A DNA stretch of 64,000 bases from Tenebrio molitor (taxonomy: Eukaryota > Arthropoda > Insecta > Coleoptera > Tenebrionidae): assembly GCF_963966145.1 (NCBI RefSeq), contig NC_091047.1:11532001-11596000 (forward strand), in the 5' to 3' direction. A program made the position numbers and the translations under genes. A model generated the notes under the pieces. The model saw only the letters and a list, made by a program, of their open reading frames with translations, was not told the origin of the DNA and searched no databases. Shown piece after piece: positions 47,192 through 58,749 of this stretch (position 1 is the stretch's first letter; the number at the start of each line of letters is the position of its first letter).

Positions 47192-49260
47192 TGATTAGGA
47201 CCACCAAAACAATGACTCTCATTTTGTTGTTATTCATTTTAGTCATCTGGGAAACCAAACGCCAGAAATTTTCATTTATTCAGGTACGTCGCGTCGTTGT
47301 AAGTAAGAACCTCAAACTGCTAATAAATACAAAATAAACACATTTTTTTAAGACACTATGTCACTATATCACTGTTCAATATTGTTAGAATGTGGTAACT
47401 ACGACGATTTACATCTCTAAAATACATTATTATAAATGTATTTGGCTCATGAAAAAAAAAACAAAAATATGTGGTTCGCCGGTTTAGTGGATATTCTTCA
47501 TTTCACGCTCGTTAACATCACGAATTCGGAACCACACCAGACTCAATAATATTCCAATTGGCCCCATTAAATCGGCTTGTGAACTCACACCGACAAATCT
47601 CCGAGTCATTTGGAATCCGAGGAACGTAACATAATAATAAATATAAGAATTATGCTGTTTGTTTTGATAACAGAATCGCCACTGAACTGTGTTAATTTTT
47701 TATTTGCTCAAAATGATTGCTCTAATGGAGAGCCAAAGACAAACGGTGACAGGAGTACAACAAAAAAAAATCTATACGTAATTAGAGTGTATGTTTGTTA
47801 TTTCGACATTTAAACAAATGTTCGACCTTTCTGGGTTACTTAAGCAAAACAAAAGATATTTTAGCAGTTTTGAGAATACTTATCTGATTCTGTTTAAACC
47901 CACCTACCTCGATTTTCTTCAAATAAAGTCTGTCACAAAATTAAAATGTTTGATCATGTACTGAATTTTATTTTATCATGATATGACGTCTGAGACCTAT
48001 GCAGTTGCGATAAAACTATGCCGAGTACATCACGCTGTAGTCAGTCCCCCTCGCTATCTCTCTTTCGTCCACGCATGATAAGCGGCGTGCGGACGTATTA
48101 CCTCACGTCTTGTTTTTTCACTTTGTTAAGTTAGACTTTTTCAAACGGACTTAATTTTTTTTAAATTGACTGAAACTACATATTTTTTTCACAACACTTC
48201 AGTAGTTGAAAGGAGGCCACTTGAACAGAGAACCTTTGGAGACACTAAAAATAAAAACAAAAACCCATTTTGATACCTATTGAACTTGTTGCAACGTTAA
48301 CATACGTGAGCAAAGTCGCAGGCAAAATGTTGGTCCTGAAAATGTAATTAATGTATACAATACCCAATACCCGAAAGAAAAAACTGTGCTAAATTAATGC
48401 ATTTTTTCGAAACCAAAGACTGAAGACAAAACATTTAAATAGGAGGAAACATAAATCTAATTTTTTACCACAAATAAAAAAACTTTTACTTGTACGAACT
48501 AGATACTGTTTGTTCACAATATCTGTTGTTTCCTTTATTAGTATACGAGGAATCATAAAAAAATGTGACTACCTACTTCTGAGTTACAAAATACTTCCGA
48601 TAAAATTCTGTGAAAACTCCAACTGACAAACCAACGTTTACACTATTGGCCACGTACTTCCTACGTGGTATGTATAACAACCAGGGTGGTCAAATAATTA
48701 CAGTGGTTAACAAGGTACAAAATTAGGAGGATTGCCTACATCTCCTCTGACACCTCGCGTGAAGTCATTAGTAAGTTGTGGCTATAATTGTGGTCACTAT
48801 TGAAACACCGCCAAACGATTTATAATATGAGTAATTGCAACAGATATTATTTTTGATATCGTTTTAAACAATTCTTCGTTATGCAGGGTTTTTATTGAAA
48901 ACAATTAGTAAATTGAATCAAATCAACTTCTGTAGGTAATTAAAACCGCATTGACCGGTTCCGGCGATATGCAAAAACCGGTGCAGTCGAATTAATAAAT
49001 GGTCAAAATAACACATCCGATTGTTACATCTGCATTCCAGTACCGGATTTCGGCATGGTTTGCGTGCGTCTTAATTAATAATAACCAGAGATATCTGCCT
49101 GCAAATAAGCACGTGGTAACTATTTATGTGCGCCTGCCTCTGCGTGTAAGTGTCAGAACAACAATTTAAGCTTCTTTCTCACACGCTAAGCTCGCCGATT
49201 CGTTTAATTCAAAAATAGCTTTTTGGCAAGCTCGTACGGCGAAAAAATGATCGTGGGACG
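47192..49260. other. Intronic sequence just downstream of the dsx donor
   Basis: AT-rich with no further Dsx exon. A GC-richer patch at 48000-48110 shows no frame of note. Confidence 0.45.
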
Positions 49261-49261
49261 G

Positions 49262-49271
49262 ACTCACCTAT
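49262..49271 (-). promoter_or_regulatory. dsx: 5' splice donor of dsx coding exon 1
   Basis: On the minus strand the sequence reads ATAG|GTGAG, with the GT at 49267-49266, continuing T at 49262 (full donor GTGAGT). It is a near-ideal metazoan donor and lies where Dsx similarity fades. The open frame runs on to 49209, but the residues after the donor (ESVPRSFF...) look like intron read-through. Confidence 0.85.
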
Positions 49272-49715
49272 GGTGCCTACATTGACGGAAGTGCTCGACG
49301 GCACAGCAGGAACCGGAGTCATCTTCCTGATAACCGGAGTGGGATTCGAGCACTGCGACGAAGCCGACGAGTCGCAATCGAGGCTCCTTTCGAGGGTGTG
49401 AATGGGCGAGGGGCTCTTCTGGGGCACCTGGAGCCCGTGGGGCTCGAGGGGACCCCCTGTCCGCATCATGGCCTCGTCCTGGGCCTGGGCCCTCCGCAGG
49501 GCCGTCTGCATCGCCATGACTCGCTGTCGCTCCGACGTGAGGCGGCACTTCTCGCACTTGCACGTGCGGTACTTGCAGTACCTCTTGTGGCCCTTGAGGG
49601 CGATCTTCATGCGGTGGTTGCGGCACCGCGCGCAGTTCGGGGGCGTCCTGGGGGAGGCCGAGGTGCTAGACGCGTTCACGTCCATCTTCGAGTCGAAGTC
49701 CTGTTCGGAGGACAT
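49268..49715 (-). CDS. dsx: doublesex, first coding exon with DM domain (partial gene)
   Basis: This is the sex-determination transcription factor Doublesex, N-terminal exon only; it acts in the nucleus and binds DNA as a dimer. From Met1 (MSSEQ) the DM domain runs about residues 27-81. Its two intertwined zinc sites are visible: C28, C31, H43, C47 and H34, C52, C54, C57. They are followed by the basic recognition helix (RQRVMAMQTALRRAQAQDE). A Ser/Pro-rich linker follows. The exon ends after one base of codon 150 at a consensus donor (ATAG|GTGAGT), so the next exon must enter in phase 1. I chose the ATG at 49715 because MSSEQ is the usual Dsx start; an in-frame ATG at 49754 would add 13 residues. 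The R35 in NHRM (fly has NHGL) suits a beetle. The oligomerisation domain and sex-specific exons are not in the window. Base composition is far GC-richer than the surroundings. Very sure of DM/dsx, less of the exact start. Confidence 0.95.
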
Positions 49716-49990
49716 GGTCCTATTCCATAGGGGGACACTCACACCACACGGCACCGGAGCAGTCCAAGGCGCAACAGGTTCTCCTCTCCGCGCGGGACCT
49801 TGCGGATGCGTTTACATGTGCGTTAGTGCAACCTTACCGCGAAATCAACTGTCACTCTTGCAACGGCCAAGTGAAGTGAGTTGCATTGCAAGGCTGGAGG
49901 GGGCAAAGGGTATATCATTTACGACTTGGGCGGTGGGGGAAATGCATGTGCGGAGTGCAGTTTAGAGCCGTGTTTTATGCCGTAATAACT
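49716..49990 (-). promoter_or_regulatory. dsx: dsx 5' UTR and probable promoter-proximal region
   Basis: About 270 bases upstream of the Dsx start are clearly richer in G+C and CpG than the flanks, which return to AT-rich sequence near 49990. This fits a 5' UTR and promoter. I cannot place a transcription start or TATA box with confidence, and a splice acceptor just before the ATG is possible but weak. Long open frames on the plus strand here are composition artefacts of the GC-rich exon. Confidence 0.5.
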
Positions 49991-49994
49991 CCGG

Positions 49995-52140
49995 GAAGTG
50001 AGTTTTGATGGCAGGTATTGCCAAGTAGTTTTGTTGCAATTTGGCGAATGCCATGCCGGTTATATTAGCCGTTTATGATATGATACTGTGTTCTATTTGT
50101 TATATTCGCGTGCATTGTTGTTTATGGCCAATGTTACTGCCGTGTTGCAGTCTAGTTGTGCCACCATTAAATCCTATATTGTCTTATTTAGATATTAAAT
50201 TTTCGGAATTTAATATGTGACCTCACTCACAATCTTACTCCTCCATTCCTCAGATACACTTTTAATTACTAACAGAACTAGAATCACACCTTAATTCCGC
50301 GATCATCACTGACTAATAAATAAACAACTTCTGCCGATTTCTCTCATTCTGAAAAATAACTACATGCAGAGCTTCAAGTTCTGTAATGGTTCTTGCATTT
50401 TTAATAAATGTTCTAGGATCCGGTGATTATGAGGCGATAATTACGAATGTCTTTGGAATGTTCTCATGTTCCTCATGCATATAAAGATGTACCAGATCTT
50501 GCGGAGTTTATTTGTCATATCTGTCATACCTCAAACCCTCATTAAATATGACGTACGACAATGCTCCGAGAGAAAATAGGTTAAAATATAGAGATTATGC
50601 AATTCAAGTGCTTTATTTCTGCAATAATAATAATTTATGTAACAATATTTTATGTACTTAATGCAAAATAATCTCCATTTTTTTTACTAGAATTTTCTCG
50701 TAATTCATCATAAAACTCATAATAAATTTAAAGAGCTCGGTATTTTGATTTGAACACTTTGTAACCTTTTCCGTCAATGAGTGAAATTAAGCAGTTCCGA
50801 GTACGGTCAGTGTTTGGAAGGGTGGCCGCCGCGATTCCTCGCAATTTCATTACATGATTTCAGAATTGTCTGTTATGTTATCCACATCTATTTATACGAT
50901 ATAAACAAACTTCAACAGGGAAGCCTTGTTAAAAGTTACTTGATAGAAATATGTATAATTCAATCAAGTACAAATTGGGCGTAATCTAGCTCAAAAACTT
51001 AAACACTTAATCCAAAAAAAACGCAAACAAACAAAAATGGAAGAAGAAAACAATCAAAATGAATATCAAATAACTTTTCTCATAATTCGTAAGGCAGTTT
51101 AACAAATATGATTTAAAACGTTTTTAATCCTTAACAGAGGACTCTTTAAATGAACAGGAATTGAGGTAAAATGAACAGCGTTATAAGTAAAAGACGCCTA
51201 GGTATTTTTGCACTTACGGCGTTGAAAATTTTTTTCATTCTAGTCTGTCCTTTCTGTTTTCAGGAAATATTCTGAAAATATTCATGGATGGCCGAAGTTA
51301 AACCACAAGTTTTCATTCTTTTATTTTTCACAGTCGCTCTTGATCACAACATTTTTGAAACATAATAAATAATAAAAATAATATTTCAAAGCATACAAAC
51401 AAGTTATGTTGAAAAAGTTTCTTGACAACCTTATACAAGTGATCAAACACAGTAGAGCTTAACGCTTAATTTACCACCAACAATAGTGCGTACAATAATC
51501 GAAAATGCTGAAGAGATAAAGAGCAAAGCACAATACACAAGTCGATATTCTACAATAAAAATCACTAGGCAGTGCAGAATCAATAGGAAAAAATAGAAAA
51601 AATTTAATTTCATTGTGAATCGAACAAAATATTCCTGATAAGTAGAGGAGAATGTTAGGCGTCTGGTTTCGTTCTTTAAATTCTCTAATGGATTTGCATA
51701 TGTGACAGTACAAGATAAGGACCCAAGTGCCTCTACTGGAAAATACTCATTTTAAGACTTTCAAAAGTTGCTCGATTTTTCGTTTGGGGGATGCAAATAA
51801 AGAAAAAGGACTTAAACCCCATTTCGTATGTTACAGTGAGAATCCTATCCTGTCGTTTCTTGATTGACAAGGCAAATCTTACGTCTGGTTTCTGAAAAGT
51901 CTTGTTACTGAATTATCAACATATTGGCAACATCAAACTTTGTTCTTTATGATTCTTGTTTCTGGATAATGCCTCAACTCATTAACTTTTTTAAGGTATG
52001 TATATATGCCCAAACATAAGAGTTGTATTTTCATTCCTTCAATCTATGGATCAAGGTGCAACCGCAAATTTTGAAGCTTAATATTAAAAAAAATTGAAAA
52101 TCAGTTTATCAAACTAAAAGTAAAATAATTACCTAGATCT
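49995..52140. other. dsx upstream flank, no gene seen
   Basis: AT-rich beyond the CpG-rich 5' end of dsx. Frames of 60-80 codons only. It may carry dsx promoter elements that I cannot identify. Confidence 0.4.
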
Positions 52141-52144
52141 ATAT

Positions 52145-52235
52145 TATGCACCGAGGGAGTAAAGTGCATGATTTTTATACCCGAGGTGCGGTTCTACAAA
52201 GCACTGTGGGTAAAAATCATACACTCGCGACGCAG
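52145..52235. repeat. Foldback hairpin (TATGCACCGAGGGAG end)
   Basis: GTGCATGATTTTTATACCC pairs with GGGTAAAAATCATACAC, with GAGG and CTCGCGAC words around it. Arms are about 40 bp and imperfect. The left end TTATGCACCGAGGG resembles the left end of the hairpin at 58610. Confidence 0.7.
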
Positions 52236-52419
52236 TTGGATCTGGAAAGTGTCACTTTTCAAGCCTAGTCAGTTTTGCGATTTTGCCTGCCGAGGCATTT
52301 TTACGCTGCAAGTAAATAGTCATTTTACTATAATGGTTATCGTTACCTAGGTGACTGTGTCCGACTTGATGCGATAAAACTTTATTTTTAAATTTTTAAA
52401 AAGCGATTTCAGAAAAAAC

Positions 52420-52563
52420 TGTAATACATTATGCAGCATGAAAGTGCCTATGCGTGACTCGAAGGCTTAAAGAAGTACTCGGACGCTTCGCATCCTCGTA
52501 TTCTTCAACACGCCTCCTCGTCTGCAAAGTATCACTTTCATGCCTCGTAATGTAATATACTAT
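52420..52563. repeat. Foldback hairpin (AATAGTATATTACAT end)
   Basis: Left GTAATACATTATGCAGCATGAAAGTG pairs with right CACTTTCATGCCTCGTAATGTAATATACTATT. Inner arms GACTCGAAGGCTTAAAGAAG and its imperfect mirror meet at GGACGCTTCGCATCC. Confidence 0.8.
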
Positions 52564-52993
52564 TTTCAGCTTCCGTCTAGAAACACTGATTTTCCATTCG
52601 TCTAAATCGTCTGGAAACTAGCATTTCCCTGTCTAGGGAAGAAAATCAAAACAGGAATATTTAATGAAAGATCTTAGGTTGGCAGCACAACATGTGGAAT
52701 TTTTGTACAATTTTTTAAGTGTGAAATATTGATGTCGCGCAAATTTGTATCCTTTATCACAAGCTGTGATAGCAGTAGAGGCCGAGGGGGGGTATCAAAC
52801 GATGAGTTAGGAATAATAGAAAGGAAAGGACGACCACAGTTTTGAATATTTGACGAATTGGTTGATTTTTGTCGTGACAGTCGCTTCTTGGATCCTTTAT
52901 GTTGCCAATGAAAGAAAAATAAATTCCCTACCCGGTAATATTTTAACAAAAATTATTATATTTTGCTTTAAATAAATTGTCGACCGAAAAAGT

Positions 52994-53130
52994 TTTGTGT
53001 ATTACACGGCTAGAAAATGTTTTGCAAGTGCTCGCAGTTGTGGCGCCTCGGCTGACGCCTCTGCTTCACAAACCGTACTTGCACTTGCAAAATGACATTT
53101 TCTAGCCTTGTGATACATATAACTATTTTT
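52994..53130. repeat. Foldback hairpin (AATAGTTATATGTATCACAAGG end)
   Basis: Left GGCTAGAAAATGTTTTGCAAGTG pairs with CACTTGCAAAATGACATTTTCTAGCC. The apex has CGCAGTTGTGGCGCCTCGGC. The right outer end read inward is AATAGTTATATGTATCACAA, one of the clearest family ends. Confidence 0.85.
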
Positions 53131-53139
53131 GTTCGACAC

Positions 53140-54160
53140 TGTCAGAATTTGAGAATTTTCTCCTGTGTGAACGGATTTTGATAAATGTCGCAACTTGTCA
53201 AAACGAAACGTCAAGCTAATTTTAAAGATTTTAAGCGATTGGAGCTTTTAAGGGACTCGTCGAACAAAAAAAACGTTGCATTCAACTCGTTTTTTTGGCC
53301 CACTCATGCCAAAAAAGGCCAATTTACACAACAACTCGTTAAATAAACTACAATTAACTGTCAAGCTAAGTTTAAGTGTCATATTGACAGTTAAAAACAA
53401 TTTTAAACCTTTCAGCTTGTTCAATGAAAATTGTTGGGTCGTGCAAAAAACACTTAATACCTATATGCATCTCGGGAGTGCATGAGTGCACTCTCGGTGC
53501 TCTGTAGGACCCTCGGGTTTCGTCATCGGGCTACAAACTGCAACTCGGATAAAAAAGAAAATTGAGTTGTCTATGCTTTGTTACCCGTGTGAAAAAAGGT
53601 TGACATAAAAACTTGAGTTGGCTATGTTTGTTTGCCTAAAGGGAAAAAAGAGCCACTTTAATCCATACAATCAGGAAGTAAAGTCGCTCATTATACAGTA
53701 TGTCCACGGATTGAGTTAGAAAGAGGTGTGATTGACAAAAAATTTTTGAATTTGAATTTCATATTTGGGAATTAAGCCCTACTTGGCTTGAAACTAATTT
53801 TAAGTACATTTTTGATTGTTTCAAATCAAGGAGGCCTTGGTGGTTTGGGAAAAGTAGCTATTCTGTACTAACTACGACAAAACCTTCTTAAGAAAAGTTG
53901 TTGACAATGTAAAACATCGCTCCATTCAAAATTTCAGAAATATCGGCTTACTTTTATGACCCCGTGTGTGCTTATTGTTTGCAAATCCAATTAACTAAAC
54001 CCTCTTATTTTTTTAACATTTAGTATGGAACCAGTTTTAATACATTTTTTCACTAATTTTCGGACGGCCACATGAGAAATTGTCCTTTTAGGATATTTTC
54101 GTTAAATTTGTTGATCACCTCACGATAGCAAATATCGGCAGTACCATAATATTGAATTAA
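53140..54160. other. No gene; single transposon end
   Basis: A short hairpin at 53288-53320 (TTTTTTTGGCC / GGCCAATTT region) and CTCGGG-rich text at 53468-53560 hint at further decayed hairpins. TA-CAGTATGTCCACGG at 53694 looks like one end of a Tc1-type MITE with no partner found. Confidence 0.4.
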
Positions 54161-54163
54161 GTA

Positions 54164-54462
54164 CAACGTGATCAAGAATGACTGAATCTGTTGGTAACAA
54201 TGAAAATTTGAATGATTTTGGTACCACTGTAATCTAAACGCATTTCCGGTTGTCAGCTTTGACAGAGTTGACAAGCGAATTTGACGTTTACCATCAACGG
54301 GTCATTTTTGTAATAGCATAAACATACCCGACATAACCTAATTATTTTTTAAATGTCGGGTCAAGTTAAAACATCCGGTCAGTGCCAATTACGAAACAGA
54401 AAAATACCAATATTTTTCAATTGTTTCATTGCCAACAGACTCAGTCATTGTTGATCACGCTG
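54164..54462 (-). mobile_element. 299-bp MITE, copy 2 of the element at 461-757
   Basis: Same family as 461-757, inverted relative to it, with the same inverted ends and interior landmarks (CCGGTTGTCAGC, TGTCGGGT, CATCCGGTCAGTGCC). A TA precedes the left end; the right flank reads TG, so that duplication is lost or mutated. The 73-residue frame overlapping its left end is chance. Confidence 0.87.
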
Positions 54463-54464
54463 TG

Positions 54465-56730
54465 TGTTCTCTCTTGTAAAGCTAACATTATAAGAAGAAG
54501 TTTATTAACAATTACACTGTTTTAATGTGTAGTCTGACGTTTTATAAAATGCTTAAACACATTTGCAGTAAGTAGCTATGGTAATGTGATTTTGAAGATA
54601 AGATTCGCCTATTCAAATTTTTCATAATTTTTTAATTTAAAAAATTCCAAAAGTCCAGCCAGCCTAAAAATGAAAACAAGCTGATCATTTTATCACGAGT
54701 GACTTTTTCTGTAAAATTAAAAAAGGAACTGGAAACTCTTCTACTAAATATGTCTCGACCACACATTGCGTTTTTTTTTCTTAATAATAGTATTTAGTAT
54801 AAATCATAGTATTGAATTCTATGTCATTGGATACAGCTTTTTAATGGTGTCAAACTGAATCAAACTTGACGATCGCTTGTTTACACCATCAAACTAACAT
54901 TAAGTAAGTAGAAAATAAACAATAAATCAAAATCATTTCACCTAATGAGGAACAGCCGTATTTTTTTAATTAAAAGTTGTGGCTTAGTTAATGAAAATTA
55001 CCAATTAAATGTGTTATTACCAGAGGTCTGTTTAAACGCTACAGCAAACAATTTCTGTGTTTAATTTTATCATGAAAAGGAGTTTTGATATTTTTTACCA
55101 GTCTACTTTTTCATTAATTCATAAATTCGTAACTCTGTATCAACACAAGATGCCCCAGAAATCAGTGGGCAATCTCTCGGATTTGAGTAGATATAACAAT
55201 AACATCACAAGTTGATATAGAAAATTTCCTTCGAGTTAACCCTACAAAGATATATTTTACCTACTGTTGAATTTGAGCGTTAAAGAAAAACAACTTTATC
55301 GATAGTAAACAAGTAGGTACGAGTATACCTTTTTCACGTAAATGAGGCTGAAAATTTTGAAAATTGTCTTAAAGATTGGAAAAACCGACTCAGAGAATGT
55401 TTTGAGATTGAGGGGCCTCCAAACCCTCAAGAACGTTATCCAACCTCCGAATGCACTATCCCAAATGGCATCAAATGATAAGAAATTGACAGAAAAGTTA
55501 TGAAAACCGACTGAATATGTAATTGTTATTGTGAAAAGTTAATTTTTAACACCGAAATTCCAATCCCTCGGAGGATTTTTTCTTATAACAACAATTTTAT
55601 GGTTGTGTTATTTGTGGACCATATCTAGAACACCTGTACACCGGTAAACTCTTCTATTATCAAAAGTTTGAAATCCTGGAAAACGTCATATTCTTCCACA
55701 TTTGCGGCCTCTTCAGCTTGAAAGCGCTTTGAGTTTTTGACCGCACCGGATCGTATTTACCTTGAAATCTTGGACTCTGCAAATAGACCTTCGTGCGTAA
55801 GTGACAAAAGAAGATAGTATGGATAAGTGGTATGCGAAATTCTAAAAATTGACACAATTGCTAATTTAGATAAACATAATACTTAAGTGAAGAATTTCGC
55901 CAACAAAGTATTACCGACGTCTTCATTGTAAGTTAAAATCCTCAAGGCATGAGAAAGTCGTGCATAATATCTACAAGTATTAGTCAAGCAAAAATTTGTT
56001 AGAGATTCAGTCCTATAGCAAAGATTTATTGTACAGATGAATACGAGTACTTCTTCAAGATTATAATAATCGGATATTTTACCTTCATTTCACTTAATTT
56101 ACATTGTGACCTACAAATTTTTAACAAAATTTATGGAACAGGTGTAGAATAAAAAACATACGCCATAACTTAATAAACTGTCACCTGTCAATTTTCACAG
56201 TTTTATTGAATTTTATTTAAAAAATAATTTTCACTCCAGAACACAAATTATTCACGACATCCTATTTTCGAAATGAGAACGAATGAAATGGTGACTAAGT
56301 GGTCGGCTGAGCAATGGTAAAGATCGCTAAACGCACTTCGGCAAAACCTCCCTCCTCGAGGATGTCAGAATGATTGCCGTAGGTTTTCAGAAAATTCAAA
56401 ATATCAGTATACAAGGAAATGTCTATTGGAAACTCATGGTTGATACTAAACTTTTTTCGTATAATGAATTGTTTTTTTTTTTTATATCTGATAAACTAGT
56501 GAATGATATAATCACAATTCATCTAGCTAGGAAAAAATTCCTAACAGCGGTGCTTTTTTAGTATAAATTAAATTACTGGACTAAGTTTTCCAAGCAAAGA
56601 AATAAATCTATAATTTTCATTACACAAAATAACATGTTTTAACTTGTTTGGTTGACAATCTGCCTACAGTTGGAATTTTCCTCAACACATTTCGCTTTCT
56701 TGCACCATAGTGCTCGACATTTTTCATACT
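54465..56730. other. No gene seen
   Basis: AT-rich with only short frames. Confidence 0.5.
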
Positions 56731-56731
56731 T

Positions 56732-56939
56732 TTAAGCTAGCGCCACATTTTACGAATAAACGCCACCGATTATCTTTTGCGTTATGTTGCATTAAGTTAC
56801 ATATTAGCTTCACATAAACAACCACACCACTCTGATGACACGTCACGTATCGACCCATTTGCGACACTAAAGGGACAATGAGCGACGGAACATTGGCGGC
56901 GGCGATCGGTTTTTATCCGTTAGATGTGGCGCTAGCTTT
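56732..56939. mobile_element. 208-bp MITE (AAGCTAGCGCCACAT ends)
   Basis: Left AAGCTAGCGCCACATTTTAC...CGATTATC is mirrored by GATCGGTTTTTATCCGTTAG-ATGTGGCGCTAGCTTTAG. Arms are about 40 bp. The interior has CpG-rich text. Target duplication not clear. Confidence 0.8.
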
Positions 56940-56944
56940 AGCGT

Positions 56945-58120
56945 AGTAGTTTTTTATTGGAGTGATCCCAATAAACTTATTGCTTCACGCTGGTTAACAG
57001 TGTTTGGTATCAAACTGTTTCTTAAATTTTCTAAATTTTATAAGTTGCCTGTCTGTTTGTCTTTTTCTTTACATATGTACTTTTCTTCGAAAAATATCCC
57101 ACCAAGAATTTTTAACTATGTACTTACAAATAATTATAATTTACGTGAAACATACGATGTATTTAGTTTTTAATGTCGTTTACTTAAAGGAGCTTAGCGG
57201 TTGGAAATTAGCTTCTTTTGGAATTTTAGTTGTCATGCGTTAGTAAAATTACAATTATGAAATAGTGCATTAAAGTAATTAATTAAAAATATTTTACTCG
57301 TTGACTTCTCATACAACGTTAAACATATTACATATATGTATAACGTTAATTGAACTGCACAAATTCATCTGCAAGGACGAAGTATCGAGCCTATCTTTTT
57401 TAATTCGTTGACATTTTGACAAAACAAAATGTATAAATTAAAGTAATTTTTTGTCTCTAAAAAGGAATGCGTGACAAATGACCCGTCCGCAACATCGAAC
57501 TTAACACTGTCGCTTGAGTCACGGGTTCTTATTTCGGGCAGTATAAATTACGTGCTGAGCAACCAAACATTTTTTAAAAATGCGAGATGCATTTTAAGTG
57601 ACTTACAAAGGCTTAAGTTGATTTTTCAGTGGTTGAATGACAGAAACATATTGTCAAATTAAAGGAACTTATAATTTTTAAAAATTTTCTAAAACTAGAT
57701 ATGTACTTAAATACACTTATGTACCATCAACCATCACGGTTTTAGTTTGATCGATATTCACACAGTCTAGCTGATCGTATGTACTGATGGTAGGCACTAA
57801 ATTTTGGTTATGAAATTGAACACATGGTACCTACATCAGACGAAAATTAATTAACCATGTAATTAGCGAAATTATTCTTACTTTAATTAATGTAGTATGT
57901 ACATATTGAAAGTTCAATTTATAATTGATATTTTGACATAATCAAGCAGCGAACATCTATAATTTGTGACACTACCATGAAATTTTACAGTGACATAACG
58001 ATTCTCGGAGATTTTACTTTATTGGGATAATTTAATAAACTGCTATTGGTTACGTTTCGTTGAGTGTCGTTCTGAAAGATGATAATTTTTACTATCCGAC
58101 TACACCAAATAGTTATTTGT
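56945..58120. other. No gene seen
   Basis: AT-rich with short frames only. Confidence 0.5.
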
Positions 58121-58124
58121 GGCG

Positions 58125-58207
58125 CCACGGTCAGCGAAAAAGTGCGTCCGAAAAAGAGTTACTTTTCGTCCGCTTGTGAGTACGTAAAATTACCGTTTTC
58201 AAAAAGG
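58125..58207 (+). repeat. Half of a foldback element (AATAGTTATTTGTGG end)
   Basis: A clear family end AATAGTTATTTGTGG is followed by CpG-rich arm sequence that matches the minus strand of 10771-10823 (core AGTTACTTTTCGTCCGCTTG). No mirror arm of full length is present beside it, so this is a broken or half element. Confidence 0.65.
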
Positions 58208-58239
58208 GTGCCTAAAAGTGTGATTTATTGAGTGGTATG

Positions 58240-58355
58240 AATAAAAAAAGCATTTGCTCTTACTTCGAGCAAAAGCTTCGAGAGTGGAGTATTTCCTTCA
58301 CCTTTTACTTCAAGTATAAGCAAACACTTCAGTCTGAAGCATTTGCTTCAGATTA
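58240..58355. repeat. GAAGCAAATGCTTC-rich arm, possible pair with 58980-59045
   Basis: Contains several GAAGCATTTGCTTC-like words. Its reverse complement resembles 58980-59045 (TTCGAAGCAAATAG, ACTTCAG, TTTAGC). The two may be arms of a foldback into which the MITE at 58358 and hairpin at 58610 were inserted. Confidence 0.4.
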
Positions 58356-58357
58356 TA

Positions 58358-58582
58358 ACGGGTGACTATTAAAATTTTCACTTGGAGTTGGCTTTGAACG
58401 AGTTTTTATTTTTTCTGTTACTTTAGACACACGCAAGAACGAACGACAAATGTCAGTCAGTACAATTCAAACATAACCTATAATGTTAATTATAATGTCA
58501 AACTTGTCAGTGTCTAAGGTGCAACGGAAAACAAAACATGATCCATAGCCAACCCTAAGTGAAAATTTTAATAGTCACCCGT
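58358..58582. mobile_element. 225-bp TA-flanked MITE (ACGGGTGACTATTAAAATTT ends)
   Basis: Left ACGGGTGACTATTAAAATTT...CACTT...AGTTGGCT is mirrored by AGCCAACCC...AAGTG...AAATTTTAATAGTCACCCGT, with TA on both sides. No coding content. Confidence 0.85.
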
Positions 58583-58609
58583 TACTTTATTTACTGTTGG
58601 ACATAGAAG

Positions 58610-58746
58610 CAATAGCTATTTATGCACCAAGGGCGTTACAACGATGATTACGCCCGGAGAACGATGAATCCAGCTCGAGGGCCTTAGCCCGAGAGATGCA
58701 GATCGTTCGATGGGCGTAATCATTCGGTGACGCCGTGGTGCATACA
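58610..58746. repeat. Foldback hairpin (AATAGCTATTTATGCACC end)
   Basis: Left TATGCACCAAGGGCGTTACAACGATGATTACGCCC pairs with GGGCGTAATCATTCGGTGACGCCGTGGTGCATA. Inner arms ACGATG...CTCGAGGGC meet GCCCGAGAGATGCAGATCGT. Outer motif AATAGCTATTTATG fits the family end. Confidence 0.85.
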
Positions 58747-58749
58747 AGA

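Larger units (their letters stand above)
1..49267 (-). other. dsx: Probable part of dsx intron 1
   Basis: Everything downstream of the dsx donor on the minus strand to the window edge lacks a recognisable further Dsx exon. I looked for the reverse complement of the conserved YPWEMMPL core of the oligomerisation domain and did not find it. The region is AT-rich and full of short transposons, as expected for a long intron. A small unrecognised exon, or an unrelated gene nested inside, cannot be excluded. Confidence 0.5.

Noticed and set aside
1..49267. A second dsx exon (oligomerisation domain or sex-specific exons)
   Set aside because: Searched by eye for the reverse complement of the YPWEMMPL core and saw none; a short divergent exon could still be missed.
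49402..49965. 187-codon plus-strand frame (and a 120-codon minus frame at 49264-49626)
   Set aside because: Both are shadows of the GC-rich dsx exon in other frames and carry no domain.
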